Below, in pieces: positions 5,949-12,023 of a stretch of 12,132 nt of DNA. A model generated the notes under the pieces. The model ran no database searches. It saw only the letters and a program-made list of their open reading frames with translations, and had not been told where the DNA came from. The position numbers and the translations under genes are program-made. The DNA is from JAYUHK01 sp043767025. GTDB taxonomy: Bacteria > Bacteroidota > Bacteroidia > Chitinophagales > Saprospiraceae. The stretch's first letter is position 1. Each line of letters starts with the position of its first letter. The stretch is from NCBI GenBank assembly GCA_043767025.1, contig JAYUHK010000096.1, positions 1 through 12,132 of the forward strand, written 5' to 3'.

Positions 5949-7832
5949 ATGCGTTTTTTTTTGTCTATCATTTGTTGCCTGATGGCTTGCTCGGCAGTCG
6001 CGCCGCCCGACCCAAAAGCAGCAATTACGCCTGCACTACCAATTGAAATGCCTTATCCGCAGGGATATTTTGCATCGCCCATCGGAGAGCCTGTTGATGT
6101 AGGAGCTACTTTTGGCGAGCTTCGTCCCAACCATTTTCATTCAGGATTGGATATTCGCCCTCCGCGCGGCAACGGACATCCACAGGTCTTGGCGGCAGCA
6201 GACGGCTATGTGTCGCGCATCAGCGTTCACGGCGGCGGCTACGGTACCGCCATTTATGTCACACATTCCAATGGTTTTACAACTTTGTATGGACATATAG
6301 ACCGACTTTCGGATAAGCTACAGCAATACCTCCGCACCGAACAATATGCCCGTCAAACTTTTGACGTAGAGCTAACGCCCGACCCGAATTGGTTTCCCGT
6401 ACGGCAGGGACAGCCTCTCGGGATTATGGGAAATACTGGACATTCGACTGGTACGCACCTACATTTTGAAGTCCGAAAAACCGATGGCGATATTCCCCTC
6501 AACCCTCTTCTTTTCGGCTTGCCGACGCTCACCGACCGACTTCCTCCAAGCATCAATGAGCTAAAACTCTACGAATTGGACGGTTCGGGCAAAAAAATTC
6601 GCAGCCAAACCTACAAAACAAAACTCGACGCAAGCGGCTATCGGCTCGCAGACGGCGACACGATGTATGTAAACAGCAGCCAAATAAACGTAGCCATAAA
6701 AGCCTATGACAAAGCCCAAAGCGCAAGTGACCACAACGGAATCTATGCTTTGCAAATGTTTCAGAACGAAAATAGTCAGCCTTCTTTTGGCTTTTCGTTG
6801 GACGAAATTCCGTTCAACGAATCGCTCTATGTCAATGCCTTGTGTGATTTTGAAAGCATCAAAAATGGCGGCGGCTATTTCAATCGCTGTCACAGATTGC
6901 CCGGAAATTATTTAAAATCCTACACCCAAACCGATAACGACGGCTTGATAAATATTTCGCCCGACCAGCCGACCAAACTTACTTTTGTCGCCAAAGATTT
7001 TGCAGGCAACTACGGCAGTTTGGAGTGTTGGGTCAAGTATTTACTCCCCGACGGCGAGCCGCTCGTAGCCCCAGAACCTATCGCCAACTATTGGCTGAAA
7101 TATGACGAGGAAAATATGATTCGGACGGACAATTTTACGGCGTATTTTCCCAAAGGCGCACTTTATGAGGCGTTGCCGATGCGATTGGACGTACTTTCGG
7201 AGCGTTCCAGCCGTATGTTTTCGCCCGTTTATCGCCTTCATTCTTCGCTTACGCCGCTTCATTTGCCGATAGATATTTCGATTGCGCCCAACGCGACATT
7301 GCCGCCCGAGTTGTTGGAAAAAACATTTATAGCCTCCTGCGGCTCGCGCGGATATGTGAACTGCGGCGGCGAATGGAAAAACGGAAAATTGGCAACCAAA
7401 GTCCGTTACTTCGGCGAATATTGCATTATGACAGACGAAACTCCGCCCACGATACGCAAGAATATCGTTTACAAAACCGTTGGGCGAGGGCGAAAACGCA
7501 AAAAAATCGAAATTCCAAATCCTACCCGATTGTCGTTCAGAATTTCTGACAACATGGGCAGCAGCAAAGAGTCGGACGGTCTAAAATTCAATGCTTTCGT
7601 AGATGAGCAGTGGATTTTGATGGAGTATGACTCCAAACGCTCTTTGTTATTTTATAATTTCAAAGAAGGGCGCGTAGCCGCCGGCGAACACCGCTTGAAA
7701 ATCGTGCTGAAAGATGCCGTCGGCAACGAAACAGTCTATGAAGAAAATTTTTACATCAACGCCAGCCAACTCCCGACCGACGATGTGGAGGAAGAAGAAC
7801 AAAGCAGCTCCGCCACCGAATCCAAAGAATGA
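5949..7832 (+). CDS. M23-family (LytM-type) metallopeptidase, exported, probable lipoprotein
   Basis: A 627-residue envelope protein that probably cuts, or regulates cutting of, peptidoglycan peptide bridges. The N-terminus MRFFLSIICCLMACS is a short signal sequence; LMAC (Cys14) resembles a lipobox, though Met at -2 is unusual and ordinary signal cleavage near AVA is an alternative. The LytM domain spans about 38-190 and keeps the catalytic set: HSGLD (His64, Asp68), YGHI (His116) and HLHFE (His170, His172), so it should be active. A roughly 30-residue insertion between YGHI and the HLH motif (about 120-150) is larger than in minimal LytM domains. Residues 195-600 look like beta-rich, Ig-like modules, including KDFAGNYG and KDAVGNE repeats near 352 and 583. 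The tail is acidic and serine-rich. lptC follows 104 nt downstream on the same strand. Confidence 0.9.
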   Translation: MRFFLSIICCLMACSAVAPPDPKAAITPALPIEMPYPQGYFASPIGEPVDVGATFGELRPNHFHSGLDIRPPRGNGHPQVLAAADGYVSRISVHGGGYGTAIYVTHSNGFTTLYGHIDRLSDKLQQYLRTEQYARQTFDVELTPDPNWFPVRQGQPLGIMGNTGHSTGTHLHFEVRKTDGDIPLNPLLFGLPTLTDRLPPSINELKLYELDGSGKKIRSQTYKTKLDASGYRLADGDTMYVNSSQINVAIKAYDKAQSASDHNGIYALQMFQNENSQPSFGFSLDEIPFNESLYVNALCDFESIKNGGGYFNRCHRLPGNYLKSYTQTDNDGLINISPDQPTKLTFVAKDFAGNYGSLECWVKYLLPDGEPLVAPEPIANYWLKYDEENMIRTDNFTAYFPKGALYEALPMRLDVLSERSSRMFSPVYRLHSSLTPLHLPIDISIAPNATLPPELLEKTFIASCGSRGYVNCGGEWKNGKLATKVRYFGEYCIMTDETPPTIRKNIVYKTVGRGRKRKKIEIPNPTRLSFRISDNMGSSKESDGLKFNAFVDEQWILMEYDSKRSLLFYNFKEGRVAAGEHRLKIVLKDAVGNETVYEENFYINASQLPTDDVEEEEQSSSATESKE

Positions 7833-7845
7833 AAATAAGCGGCAT

Positions 7846-7878
7846 AAGTTACCGATACCTTAAAAGTGTCGGTAACTT
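7846..7878 (+). terminator. 13-bp hairpin between M23 gene and lptC
   Basis: AAGTTACCGATAC (7846-7858) pairs with GTGTCGGTAACTT (7866-7878), one T-G wobble, with the 7-nt loop CTTAAAA. It starts 14 nt after the M23 stop codon and lacks a T-run after the stem, so it is a poor intrinsic terminator. It may instead be an RNA-processing or mRNA 3'-protecting structure within an operon. Confidence 0.45.
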
Positions 7879-7935
7879 CGCTCCAGATTTATGAAAAATA
7901 AGTACTTTCCGCCACAATTCGTCAACAACCATACA

Positions 7936-8505
7936 ATGCGCAACCTGTTTTTTGGGACTCTTTCTTTTTTTATCTCCACGACATTGGGTTGTGGCGGCGA
8001 CGGCAACGAACTGGCGCGCGCCAACGAAGTATTGACTGCAGACCAACTTGCTATCGAAACGGCAAAAGACGTAGAGATACTTTACAGCGACTCGGCGGTG
8101 GTGCGAGTGCGCATCAACGGCTCTCGACTGCTCAATTATTTAGACAAAGAAAATCCCCGTCAAGAGTTTCCCGAAGGCATCAAGATTGATTTTTTTGATA
8201 AAGAAAAAAATATCGAAAGCACTCTGACTGCCAAATATGCCGTGCGCGACCTCAAACGAAACCAAGTCAATGTCCGCGACAGTGTGGTCTGGAAAAGTAA
8301 GAAACAAGAAACATTAGAAACGGAAGAACTCGTCTGGAACGAGCAGCAAGGCGACGTGCGGTCTTCCAAATTTGTCAAAATGACGAAGCCCGACGAGGTC
8401 ATCGTGGGCTACGGATTCCAGTCCAACCAAGATTTTACTCGCTGGTCGATTACCGCTCCGCAGGGTCATTTTCCTGCCAAAAATCTTACGCCCGACGGGC
8501 TTTAA
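7936..8505 (+). CDS. lptC: LptC-like LPS export periplasmic protein
   Basis: LptC links the inner-membrane LptBFG ABC transporter to the periplasmic bridge that carries lipopolysaccharide to the outer membrane. From ATG 7936 the product is 189 residues, close to the family norm; an in-frame ATG at 7891 would put 15 polar residues before the signal and is rejected. The signal core LFFGTLSFFISTTLGC gives a possible lipid-anchored Cys19 instead of the transmembrane anchor of enterobacterial LptC. The rest is the expected beta-jellyroll pattern, with AKDVEILYSDSAVVRVRI, EFPEGIKIDFFDKEKN, STLTAKYAVRD, ETEELVWNEQQGDVRSSKFVKM and the conserved YGFQSNQDFTRWSI. No lptA or lptB is adjacent. It follows the M23 gene and ends before a strong terminator. 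Confidence 0.85.
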   Translation: MRNLFFGTLSFFISTTLGCGGDGNELARANEVLTADQLAIETAKDVEILYSDSAVVRVRINGSRLLNYLDKENPRQEFPEGIKIDFFDKEKNIESTLTAKYAVRDLKRNQVNVRDSVVWKSKKQETLETEELVWNEQQGDVRSSKFVKMTKPDEVIVGYGFQSNQDFTRWSITAPQGHFPAKNLTPDGL

Positions 8506-8520
8506 GACTGCAAAAAATAG

Positions 8521-8585
8521 AAAACGCTGTCAAGGTCATTTTTTATATTCTTCAAAAACCTTGACAGCGTCAGCGTTTTTTATTT
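8521..8585. terminator. Bidirectional intrinsic terminator between lptC and the DUF937 gene
   Basis: ACGCTGTCAAGGT (8524-8536) pairs perfectly over 13 bp with ACCTTGACAGCGT (8558-8570). The hexamer CAGCGT is then duplicated, and the second copy (8571-8576) leads into a T-run, so AAAACGCTG (8521-8529) can alternatively pair with CAGCGTTTT (8571-8579). The A-run/T-run flanks and convergent genes fit a terminator used from both sides; the minus-strand gene's stop codon (8582-8580) lies inside its T-run. Confidence 0.8.
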
Positions 8586-9182
8586 CTTAAAAAACATATT
8601 CATTCCCATTCCCGCGAGGTCGTCGAGAATACTACCATCGTGGTCTTTGTCCAAAAACTGCGACACCAAGCCCATGATAGGATTTTGAGCAGCGTGTTGG
8701 TCGGCTGCGCCAGTGAGCAAGGAAGCTATGCCGCCTGCATCTAACCCATTTTGTTGCTTTTGCTGTCCCAACATTCCCATCAAGAGTGGTGCCAAACTGG
8801 TAAGCAAGCTACCCGATTGGCTGGCGTTGAGTCCGCTATTTTGACTAATCATTTGCGTGATACCGCCGAGTTTGTCGCCCAAAAGGTGCTGCAAAATACC
8901 CGCGCCATTCGCCGTTGGCGTTTGTTGAGCTGCGCCGCCGCCGCCCAAAAATCCCGAAATATCGTTGAGAATACTTCCGTCGTGGTCGCGGTCGAGTGCG
9001 CCCGCGAGCGCACTTGCTCCGTCGGTAGTGGAGGCATTTTTGCTCAACGCGCCGAGCAGCGTGGCGACCGCACTGTTGGCGGCTGTCGAAGTTTGTTGCG
9101 GGTCGCCCCCAATTTGCTTGCTCAACTGGTCAATGACACCGCCGCCTAATTGGCTTTGGACAAGGTCTAAAAAATTTGGCAT
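8580..9182 (-). CDS. DUF937-family protein with two DxDxDG loops
   Basis: A 200-residue protein rich in Gly, Ala, Gln and Leu without a signal peptide or transmembrane segment, so probably cytoplasmic. MPNFLDLVQSQLGGGVIDQLSKQIG at the start, the AVATLLGALSKNA segment (39-50) and SLLTSLAPLLMGMLGQQ (125-141) are the repeated hydrophobic helices typical of DUF937 (YidB-like) proteins. Two near-identical segments, LDRDHDGSILNDISGFLGG (63-81) and LDKDHDGSILDDLAG (177-191), carry D-x-D-x-D-G loops resembling EF-hand or dockerin calcium sites, though the twelfth position is Ile/Leu instead of Asp/Glu. The family function is unknown to me. It is monocistronic, convergent with lptC and divergent from the tRNA gene. 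Confidence 0.8.
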   Translation of the reverse strand: MPNFLDLVQSQLGGGVIDQLSKQIGGDPQQTSTAANSAVATLLGALSKNASTTDGASALAGALDRDHDGSILNDISGFLGGGGAAQQTPTANGAGILQHLLGDKLGGITQMISQNSGLNASQSGSLLTSLAPLLMGMLGQQKQQNGLDAGGIASLLTGAADQHAAQNPIMGLVSQFLDKDHDGSILDDLAGMGMNMFFKK

Positions 9183-9216
9183 AATTCTGAAGTTTTAAAA
9201 AATGAAAAATATCCCT

Positions 9217-9397
9217 ACCTTATTTTCTCTTCATTCATGAGGAATGTATCTAAAATAAACGACTCATTTTTTCTGCCAAATTACAACCAATCACTGCGTT
9301 ATTTTTTCGTTTCAACGCCCTGCGTTGTGCCTCAAAAATGCCTTGTTATTGATTGAATTTATTGGAAAAATTGGATCACCTTATTCTTTCCTCATTC
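9217..9397 (+). repeat. Imperfect 20-bp direct repeat pair (ACCTTATT..TCATTC)
   Basis: ACCTTATTTTCTCTTCATTC at 9217-9236 and ACCTTATTCTTTCCTCATTC at 9378-9397 match at 17 of 20 positions, all three differences being C/T. In addition, TGAGGAATG (9238-9246) is the exact reverse complement of CATTCCTCA (9393-9401). The pair brackets the nested palindrome at 9288-9355, as target-site or element-end repeats would. Confidence 0.4.
9288..9355. repeat. Nested inverted-repeat (REP/MITE-like) element
   Basis: Three concentric complementary blocks share one centre: CAATCA/TGATTG (9288-9293, 9350-9355), ATTTTT/AAAAAT (near 9301-9307, 9334-9339) and CAACGC/GCGTTG (9313-9318, 9322-9327) around a CCT loop. 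Spacers between blocks are nearly symmetrical. This could fold as one long imperfect hairpin in RNA or single-stranded DNA. Mobile-element or REP-like origin is inference. Confidence 0.4.
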
Positions 9398-9495
9398 CTC
9401 AGATGTTTTATTTGGGTCAGGGCGCACAAATATAGCACTGGTTTTTGGATAAATTTGAAAGGAATTTATTTTTTTTTAAATAAAATGAAAAAAAA

Positions 9496-9527
9496 TTAGT
9501 AGAATCCAAAAAAGGCTCGTACATTTG
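9496..9527 (+). promoter_or_regulatory. Bacteroidota-type promoter of tRNA-Val
   Basis: TTAG at 9496-9499 (three of four bases of TTTG), a 20-nt spacer, then TACATTTG at 9520-9527, a full TAnnTTTG match continuing as GCAGTCGC. The start would be near 9534, about 15 nt before the mature tRNA. The geometry equals that of the HU promoter. Confidence 0.7.
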
Positions 9528-9548
9528 CAGTCGCTAAAAAGAAAAGAC

Positions 9549-9623
9549 GGGTTCATAGCTCAGCTGGTTCAGAGCATCTCGCTTACACCGAGAGGGTCGA
9601 TGGTTCGAATCCTTCTGGACCCA
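9549..9623 (+). tRNA. tRNA-Val (anticodon UAC)
   Basis: A complete cloverleaf of 75 nt: acceptor GGGTTCA/TGGACCC (one T-G wobble), D-arm GCTC/GAGC with the loop AGCTGGTTCA, anticodon arm TCTCG/CGAGA with loop CTTACAC giving anticodon TAC (valine), variable loop GGGTC, T-arm with loop TTCGAAT, discriminator A. The 3' CCA is not encoded. The T-stem GATGG/CCTTC has one T-T mismatch in the middle pair (positions 51:63). It has its own promoter and terminator, so it is a single-gene unit. Confidence 0.95.
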
Positions 9624-9634
9624 CGTCGAAGAAG

Positions 9635-9666
9635 AGGCTTACAGAAATGTAAGCCTTTTTTTTTTT
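9635..9666 (+). terminator. Intrinsic terminator of tRNA-Val
   Basis: A perfect 9-bp stem AGGCTTACA/TGTAAGCCT (9635-9643, 9648-9656) closed by a GAAA tetraloop and followed by a run of eleven T (9656-9666). It starts 12 nt after the tRNA 3' end. Confidence 0.93.
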
Positions 9667-9675
9667 GTTAAAATT

Positions 9676-9738
9676 TGACTAAAAACGCCATTTTGTCAGT
9701 TTTTGTAAAAATATTTGTCAAAATGTCAGTATTTTGAC
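9676..9738. promoter_or_regulatory. Two dyad elements upstream of the sigma-54-type promoter (candidate activator sites)
   Basis: TGACTAAA (9676-9683) with TTTTGTCA (9691-9698) forms an imperfect dyad centred at about 9687. GTCAAAA (9717-9723) with TTTTGAC (9732-9738) forms a perfect 7-bp dyad centred at about 9727.5. The centres are about 40 bp apart, near four helical turns, and lie roughly 80 and 120 bp before the predicted start. TGTCAGT also recurs at 9694-9700 and 9724-9730. This placement is usual for bacterial enhancer-binding proteins. The dyads are visible; their function is inference. Confidence 0.45.
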
Positions 9739-9781
9739 CTAAAAACTGTAAAATTGACTGCAAAAAAGTAAAAAAATCGCT

Positions 9782-9798
9782 TTGGTACGCCGATTGCA
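9782..9798 (+). promoter_or_regulatory. Sigma-54 (RpoN)-type -24/-12 promoter of hsp20
   Basis: TTGGTACGCCGATTGCA matches the sigma-54 consensus (YTGGCACG-N4-TTGCW) with one mismatch (T for C in GGCAC). The invariant GG (9784-9785) and GC (9796-9797) are separated by exactly 10 nt. Transcription would start near 9809, leaving a leader of about 70 nt before the ATG. No good TTTG/TAnnTTTG pair was found in the same interval. Confidence 0.65.
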
Positions 9799-9878
9799 AA
9801 ATATGAAATGTAAGGATTTCGGAGATAATCTGAACGACTTTACAAACTTATTTTAAAAACTAAAAAAAAATTAAAACC

Positions 9879-10313
9879 ATGATTAAGTACCATTCTTTTG
9901 CACCCACAAAACACATTCTGAACAATTTGGCAGATGAGTTTTTTAATCGCAGCATCGGCGATTTGGTCGGCGGCGACTTCAACAACAGCCACCCAGCAGT
10001 CAATATCTTGGAGCGCACCAACGAATTTGTGATTCACTTGGCTGCGCCGGGCTTGGAGAAAGTAGATTTCAAAATTCAGTTGGAAAAAAACCAACTCGTA
10101 GTGTCTGCCAAAAAAGAAAAAACAGCTTTGGCAGAAGGCGAAAAATTTACCCGTCGAGAGTTCGGTTACACAGAGTTTCGCCGTGCTTTTACGCTGCCCG
10201 ATTCGATAGAAGTAGCCGCTATCAAAGCCAGCTACGAGCAGGGAATTTTGAGCCTTTCGCTCCCCAAACTTGCCGAAAAACAACCGTCTAACCAGACGAT
10301 TGAAATTCAGTAA
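9879..10313 (+). CDS. Hsp20 / alpha-crystallin-family small heat-shock protein
   Basis: An ATP-independent holdase chaperone that binds unfolding proteins in the cytoplasm. The product is 144 residues, normal for bacterial sHsps. The N-terminal arm (1-37) is followed by the alpha-crystallin domain (about 38-131): PAVNILERTNEFVIHLAAPGL, KVDFKIQLEKNQLVVSAKKE, RREFGYTEFRRAFTLPDSI and the signature ASYEQGILSLSLPK (117-130; A-x-x-x-x-G-I-L). The C-terminal tail ends TIEIQ, containing the I-x-I motif (141-143) used in oligomer assembly. The ATG at 9879 follows an A-rich leader without a Shine-Dalgarno sequence. It is a single-gene unit between the tRNA terminator and its own terminator, behind a sigma-54-type promoter, which suggests control by a dedicated activator. 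Confidence 0.94.
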   Translation: MIKYHSFAPTKHILNNLADEFFNRSIGDLVGGDFNNSHPAVNILERTNEFVIHLAAPGLEKVDFKIQLEKNQLVVSAKKEKTALAEGEKFTRREFGYTEFRRAFTLPDSIEVAAIKASYEQGILSLSLPKLAEKQPSNQTIEIQ

Positions 10314-10330
10314 TTTTTTGATAAAAAGCT

Positions 10331-10376
10331 AAAAAAAACTCCGTTGGGCAACAAATGCGCATCGGAGTTTTTTTTT
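10331..10376 (+). terminator. Intrinsic terminator of hsp20
   Basis: An A-run plus ACTCCG (to 10343) pairs with CGGAGT (from 10363) and a run of nine T (10368-10376). CTCCGTTG/CATCGGAG extends the stem with one T-T mismatch, and a small GTTG/CAAC hairpin can form inside the loop. It starts about 17 nt after the hsp20 stop. Confidence 0.8.
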
Positions 10377-10480
10377 GACCTAATTTTAACAAAACCTTAT
10401 GACTGAAACGCCGTACAACACGAAATAAGAAACTCCAAACAGACGTTCTAACCTCGAATATCCATTTATAACACAATCCA

Positions 10481-10511
10481 TTCGACGCAACAATTATGAA
10501 AAGTACCTTTA
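10481..10511 (+). promoter_or_regulatory. Candidate promoter of the MORN-caspase gene
   Basis: TTCG (10481-10484; three of four bases of TTTG), a 19-nt spacer, then TACCTTTA (10504-10511; seven of eight to TAnnTTTG). Start near 10518 would give a leader of about 43 nt. Confidence 0.4.
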
Positions 10512-10560
10512 CACAAAAATTATAGAAAAAATTTATTCACAGCCTAAAAATCAGTCTGTT

Positions 10561-11850
10561 ATGAAAAAATCAATGTGTGTAATGGTAGCGGCAGCAGCTC
10601 TGCTCTTTCTTTTCTCCCCCAACAGTGCGACGGCGCAATGCGTCAGCGGCGACTGTTCCAACGGCAAAGGCGTGTACCGCTTTTCCAATTCTTCACAGTA
10701 CGCGGGCGACTTCCAACAGGGAAAAATGCAAGGCTACGGCGCATTTCGCTATCCCAACGGTGACGTTTATAAAGGCGAATGGCTCAAAAATTTGGCGCAA
10801 GGAAAAGGAACTTATTTTTACCAAAGCGGTGAAAAATATGAGGGCGACTTTGTGGAAGGAAGGCTCGAAGGCTTCGGCGCAATGTTTTACCCCAACGGCG
10901 TGCGCTACGAAGGCGAATGGAAAGCCAGCAAAAAAGACGGCAGAGGAATGTTTTATCGCAAAGACAACACGGTAGCCAAAATCGGCTACTGGTCGGCAGG
11001 CACTTTCGTAAAAGAAATAGACCCAAGCGAAGAAAATCCCATCGTGACGAACAATTCTACCGCTCCGACGGCTGCGATAAAAAATAACTTTCCCTCCGAA
11101 AAACCCGTGTTGGTCAGCTCGCCTGAAATCAAAATTTGGGCATTGGTGGTCGGCGTGGCACGCTACAACTCGATGCCTTCGCTCCGATACACAGACGACG
11201 ACGCGTACCAATTCTATGCGTTTTTGAAAAGTCCCGAAGGCGGCGCATTGCCCGACGAGCAAGTAAAAGTGTTGATAGACGAGGACGCTACGCAAATAAA
11301 TATCTGTCGCTACTTGCGACAGTTCGCACAAAAAGCGGACGAAAACGATGTCGTAATGCTTTACTTTTCGGGTCACGGCGTAGATGGTGCATTCGTTCCG
11401 TCCGATTTTGACGGGCATTTTACGTCCGCCCTTTCGCACGAAAAAGTAAGAAAAATATTAGAAGAAAGCCGTGCCAAACATAAAATCTGTATCGCCGACG
11501 CTTGCCACGCGGGGACTTTGCTCGCCGCCAAAGGCAGCGCGTCGGGCTACGGCGTAGAGCGGTTGTACACCGCTTTTGGGCAAGCGCACGGCGGCACCGC
11601 ACTGTTGCTTTCGTCCAAAGCCGAAGAAAACTCGCTCGAAGACCAAGGACTGCGAGCAGGCGTTTTTAGTTATTTTTTCATCAAAGGCTTGAAGGGCGAA
11701 GCCGACACCGACCACAATAAAATCATCACAGTAAGCGAAATATACAGCTATGTGTCCAAAAAAGTATTGAGTTACACGGCGACTGCACAAAGTCCTGTAC
11801 TTTCTGGCGACTTCGACAGCCAGATGCCGATAGCAATTTTGAGAAATTAG
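10561..11850 (+). CDS. Exported MORN-repeat / caspase-like (peptidase C14) protein
   Basis: The 429-residue protein has a signal peptide (1-25: basic start, hydrophobic core 6-19, ATA before Gln26). Four MORN repeats of exactly 23 residues follow: 47-69, 70-92, 93-115 and 116-138, each with Y-x-G-[DE]-[FW]...GxG. A polar linker (about 150-188) leads to a caspase-fold domain (190-425): WALVVGVARYNSMPSLRYTDDDA, VVMLYFSGHG with catalytic His272, CIADACHAG with catalytic Cys315, then ALLLSSKAEENSLE and AGVFSYFFIKGLKGEAD. Residues 382-393 (DTDHNKIITVSE) form an EF-hand-like loop with D, D, N and E at positions 1, 3, 5 and 12. The catalytic pair is intact, so a cysteine endopeptidase, possibly calcium-dependent like metacaspases, is likely, acting in the periplasm or at the cell surface. 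Its target is unknown. It is monocistronic as far as the window shows. Confidence 0.88.
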   Translation: MKKSMCVMVAAAALLFLFSPNSATAQCVSGDCSNGKGVYRFSNSSQYAGDFQQGKMQGYGAFRYPNGDVYKGEWLKNLAQGKGTYFYQSGEKYEGDFVEGRLEGFGAMFYPNGVRYEGEWKASKKDGRGMFYRKDNTVAKIGYWSAGTFVKEIDPSEENPIVTNNSTAPTAAIKNNFPSEKPVLVSSPEIKIWALVVGVARYNSMPSLRYTDDDAYQFYAFLKSPEGGALPDEQVKVLIDEDATQINICRYLRQFAQKADENDVVMLYFSGHGVDGAFVPSDFDGHFTSALSHEKVRKILEESRAKHKICIADACHAGTLLAAKGSASGYGVERLYTAFGQAHGGTALLLSSKAEENSLEDQGLRAGVFSYFFIKGLKGEADTDHNKIITVSEIYSYVSKKVLSYTATAQSPVLSGDFDSQMPIAILRN

Positions 11851-11874
11851 ACAAGGAATTGGAAAGTGAAATAA

Positions 11875-11906
11875 TTTCAAAATATTCCAGTATTTGAATA
11901 CCTTTG
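11875..11906 (+). promoter_or_regulatory. Bacteroidota-type promoter without an assigned gene
   Basis: TTTC (11875-11878; three of four bases of TTTG), a 20-nt spacer, then a perfect TACCTTTG (11899-11906) followed by CA, as in the tRNA-Val promoter. It begins 25 nt after the caspase stop codon and reads away from it toward the window edge. Confidence 0.5.
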
Positions 11907-12023
11907 CACAGACGTTTGGAGGAGTAGATGTGGGGATTAAATATGAAAAATGCGCCGTAAAACCTGCTTTCCCAACAATTTAAAACAGAAGTCGTATATT
12001 GATCTGCGGACTATTTGAGAATT

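Larger units (their letters stand above)
9183..9519. other. Gene-free AT-rich region before the tRNA gene
   Basis: No coding sequence is supported on either strand. It holds an imperfect 20-bp direct repeat (9217 and 9378), a nested inverted-repeat element (9288-9355), and a minus-strand TATATTTG (9434-9427) that matches the -7 consensus but lacks a good upstream TTTG. The DUF937 promoter should lie here, but I cannot place it. Confidence 0.4.

Noticed and set aside
7891..7935. In-frame upstream ATG for lptC
   Set aside because: It would place 15 polar residues before the hydrophobic signal; the ATG at 7936 gives a proper signal sequence.
9549..9666. tRNA-Val as an integration (att) site
   Set aside because: No integrase and no duplicated tRNA 3' end were found in the window.
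10693..11439. 248-codon open frame on the minus strand opposite the MORN-caspase gene
   Set aside because: It mirrors the repeat-rich MORN and caspase coding sequence, has no recognisable motif, and the plus-strand gene explains the interval fully.
11943..11960. Five-residue reading frame (MKNAP) after the orphan promoter
   Set aside because: Too short to support as a gene or leader peptide without independent evidence.
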